Assembly (NCBI GenBank): GCA_017645305.1
Contig: JAGCPD010000012.1
Span: 124,001-188,000, forward strand
From: Bacteroidaceae bacterium
Lineage (GTDB): Bacteria > Bacteroidota > Bacteroidia > Bacteroidales > Bacteroidaceae
Reading direction: 5' to 3'
Length of the DNA stretch: 64,000 bases
Of the stretch, positions 62,297 to 64,000 are shown piece by piece (within the stretch, counting starts at the first letter, position 1; each line of letters begins with the position of its first letter). The notes below the pieces were generated by a model. The model did not search any database and had not been told where the DNA came from. It was given only the letters and a program-made list of their open reading frames with translations. The translations under genes and the position numbers were made by a program.

Positions 62297-64000
62297 TCAT
62301 TCTATAACAGCAGCATAGCCACCATTCTTCATCATCTTGATGTCAAGTGTTGTGGATGCGCTTACCTGACGCTGCTCCTTGTTATAGTGCATAGCCTGCC
62401 AGTTGGCATTCAAACCATCCTTGTAGGCAGTAAGCGTATGATTGCCGGCGCTCAGGAAATCCAACTTCAAACTAAAGGTGCGTGAATCCTGATCACCGTT
62501 GCAGATGCCGCCAATGAACCACTTATTGCCCTTACGCTTGGCGGTAATCACATACTTACCGGCTTCTGCGGCCAGGCAACGCGTCTCGTCCCATGTAGTG
62601 GGGACAGAGGCTATGTAACGGGTACAGTCGTCATTCTGATAGTAACGGGTAGGATTGTCGGCAAGCATCTGAATACCGCTCTCCAACACTACATAGAGAG
62701 CCATCTGGAAGCAGCGTGTTCCCATGGCGCCGCTGTTAGGACGACTGGCATGGTAACGGTCGGGCTGCATGTTGTTCATACCACCGGGAGTGAAGTCGGC
62801 AGGACCTACGGCATTACGGATGAAAGGAAGATAGGTGGTGTTCTCAGGACGGCAGCTGCCCATCTGCTCCAAACCGCGAATACCCTCGTAAGACAGGAAG
62901 TTGGGATACTCATATTCCAAACCGGCGGGGGTAAATGATCCGTGCAGGTCAACCAACAGCTTGTACTTGGCAGCCTCAGAGACAACGCGCTTGTAGAAGT
63001 TCACCATCCACTGGTCGGCATGGTCCATGAAGTCGATTTTCACACCGGCAACGCCCCATTCTGCGTATGTCTTGAAGAGATCCCAGTGCTGTTCCACTGT
63101 CAGCCAGGGCAGCCACAGGATAACACCTACGCCCTTGCCCTTACAATACTGAATCAGGTCTTTCAGGCGCATATTGTCATTGGCGGTATAAGGGTCACGG
63201 GTATTCTTGGCCCAACCCTCATCCAGCAGGATATATTCTACACCGTACTTGGCTGCAAAATCAGCAAAGTAGGCGTAAGTCTCATAGTTACAACCAGACA
63301 CAAAGTCAACATCAGGACCGAAAGGAGCAGCACCGTTCCACCATTCCCAGCTTACCTGACCGGGTTTAATCCAACTGGTATCTGTAAGTACGGGTTTGCG
63401 AGAGAGCTGCAGGGTGATAGTCTGTTCAACAATGCCCTTGCTGTCTGTGCAGGCAACATAGCGCCAAGGGAAAGAACGGGTTCCGGCAGTTTTGGCAATG
63501 TAATTACCTTCCTCGGTAATATTCTCGCTGCGGTCGCCTCTGGGCTCCCACTTAACAGGAGCCTTGGGGTAGGTGGCCTCAATGCCCTCGGCTGTAGGCT
63601 GCAGGAAGAGGCGGGGATAGTCATCCACATCAGCCTCACCCATCAGCAACTGACTGTCGTTAGGGCCGGAAAGCAGACAAGGGATAGTAGAAAGCTTGCG
63701 GTCGCTCTGGTTCCACTGTTCCAGGGTCTCGTGTCTGTATGCTTCTTCGTAAGAGGTGTTGAAGTTACCTGTTGTCTGACGGTGGGCGATATATCCTGCT
63801 TCAGGAACCAACGTGAAGTTATCTGCCTGTACCTCTACTTCGCCCTTGATCTTGGTGACAAAACGATAGGCAACAGCATTGTCCATCACACGCATCTCTA
63901 CTGTATAACTGCCGTACGAAAGCGTTGCCTGTGTATAAGAACTCTCTACCGTACTGAACTTTATGGGGACAACAGGGGTAATAGTCTCTTTGGCTGCAAT
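62297..64000 (-). CDS. GH97 family glycosidase (5' part missing at window edge)
   Basis: Glycosidase of family GH97 (alpha-glucosidase or alpha-galactosidase), outer-membrane or periplasmic. The frame stays open from 64000, so the N-terminus and start are outside. The N-terminal beta-sandwich ends near 63360. The TIM barrel contains EYILLDEGW, a calcium-site GVILWLPW and VKIDFMDHADQWMVNF, where the Asp of IDFMD could be the nucleophile of the retaining subgroup, which acts on alpha-galactosides. PLDLHG-like VDLHGSFTP follows. Mechanism and substrate are inferred from this Asp and need alignment. It precedes the glycerophosphodiesterase gene by 12 bases. Confidence 0.9.
   Translation of the reverse strand: MAAKETITPVVPIKFSTVESSYTQATLSYGSYTVEMRVMDNAVAYRFVTKIKGEVEVQADNFTLVPEAGYIAHRQTTGNFNTSYEEAYRHETLEQWNQSDRKLSTIPCLLSGPNDSQLLMGEADVDDYPRLFLQPTAEGIEATYPKAPVKWEPRGDRSENITEEGNYIAKTAGTRSFPWRYVACTDSKGIVEQTITLQLSRKPVLTDTSWIKPGQVSWEWWNGAAPFGPDVDFVSGCNYETYAYFADFAAKYGVEYILLDEGWAKNTRDPYTANDNMRLKDLIQYCKGKGVGVILWLPWLTVEQHWDLFKTYAEWGVAGVKIDFMDHADQWMVNFYKRVVSEAAKYKLLVDLHGSFTPAGLEYEYPNFLSYEGIRGLEQMGSCRPENTTYLPFIRNAVGPADFTPGGMNNMQPDRYHASRPNSGAMGTRCFQMALYVVLESGIQMLADNPTRYYQNDDCTRYIASVPTTWDETRCLAAEAGKYVITAKRKGNKWFIGGICNGDQDSRTFSLKLDFLSAGNHTLTAYKDGLNANWQAMHYNKEQRQVSASTTLDIKMMKNGGYAAVIE

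Overview
The window comes from a member of the Bacteroidota, most likely a gut or rumen Prevotellaceae-type bacterium. Three signs point there. Nearly every transcription unit starts downstream of the phylum's TAnnTTTG promoter element. Five exported proteins end in the same short tail (YNLAGQR, then a basic-hydrophobic end such as NGKKILK). The gene content is rich in polysaccharide-degrading enzymes and giant secreted proteins. No rRNA, tRNA, insertion sequence or CRISPR array was seen.

Region 1 (1-16.7 kb): partial alkaline phosphatase, cation efflux protein, exported M28 peptidase, VanX-like dipeptidase with a GH3 beta-glucosidase, a SpoU rRNA methylase with a 2-hydroxyacid dehydrogenase, a large Dna2-like nuclease-helicase, a large MG2-like exported protein followed by a sugar kinase-like protein, and a nitroreductase. 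Region 2 (16.7-24 kb): GH43 enzyme, UDP-glucose dehydrogenase, glycyl-tRNA synthetase coupled to an FKBP lipoprotein, and two membrane proteins, one carrying a ribosomal L7/L12-like C-terminal domain.

Region 3 (24-39 kb) is a secretome region: a GH128-like protein, a polytopic membrane protein, a heme-motif PD40 lipoprotein, and two tandem modules. Each module is a giant exported protein, a near-identical spacer of about 100 bp, an acidic peptide of 58-59 residues starting MKKTYI and ending in a Trp-rich motif, and a strong terminator. The peptides are the best candidate here for something undescribed.

Region 4 (39-43 kb) is accessory: two paralogous ATPases with a nuclease-like C-terminal domain, an identical 52-bp repeat after each, and three unrelated tandem repeats that all have a 22-bp period. 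Region 5 (42.9-53.2 kb): GH35 beta-galactosidase, YqeY-like protein, a tyrosine phosphatase coupled to a cyclophilin fragment, and a plus-strand operon (carbonic anhydrase-like protein lacking a zinc ligand, metallo-hydrolases, methyltransferase, flavin reductase, LUD protein). Several small genes in this region look like deletion scars, in which the start of one gene is joined to the end of another. Region 6 (53.3-64 kb): a giant F5/8C-like surface protein, a cohesin-like/dockerin gene pair, a calpain-like exported protease coupled to an epimerase, a glycerophosphodiesterase and a partial GH97 glycosidase.

The genes suggest a glycan-foraging bacterium that displays and releases many large surface proteins. 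Short palindromic and AT-rich repeats lie between genes and appear, in frame, inside several coding sequences. All family assignments are from reading the sequence; no database search was possible.
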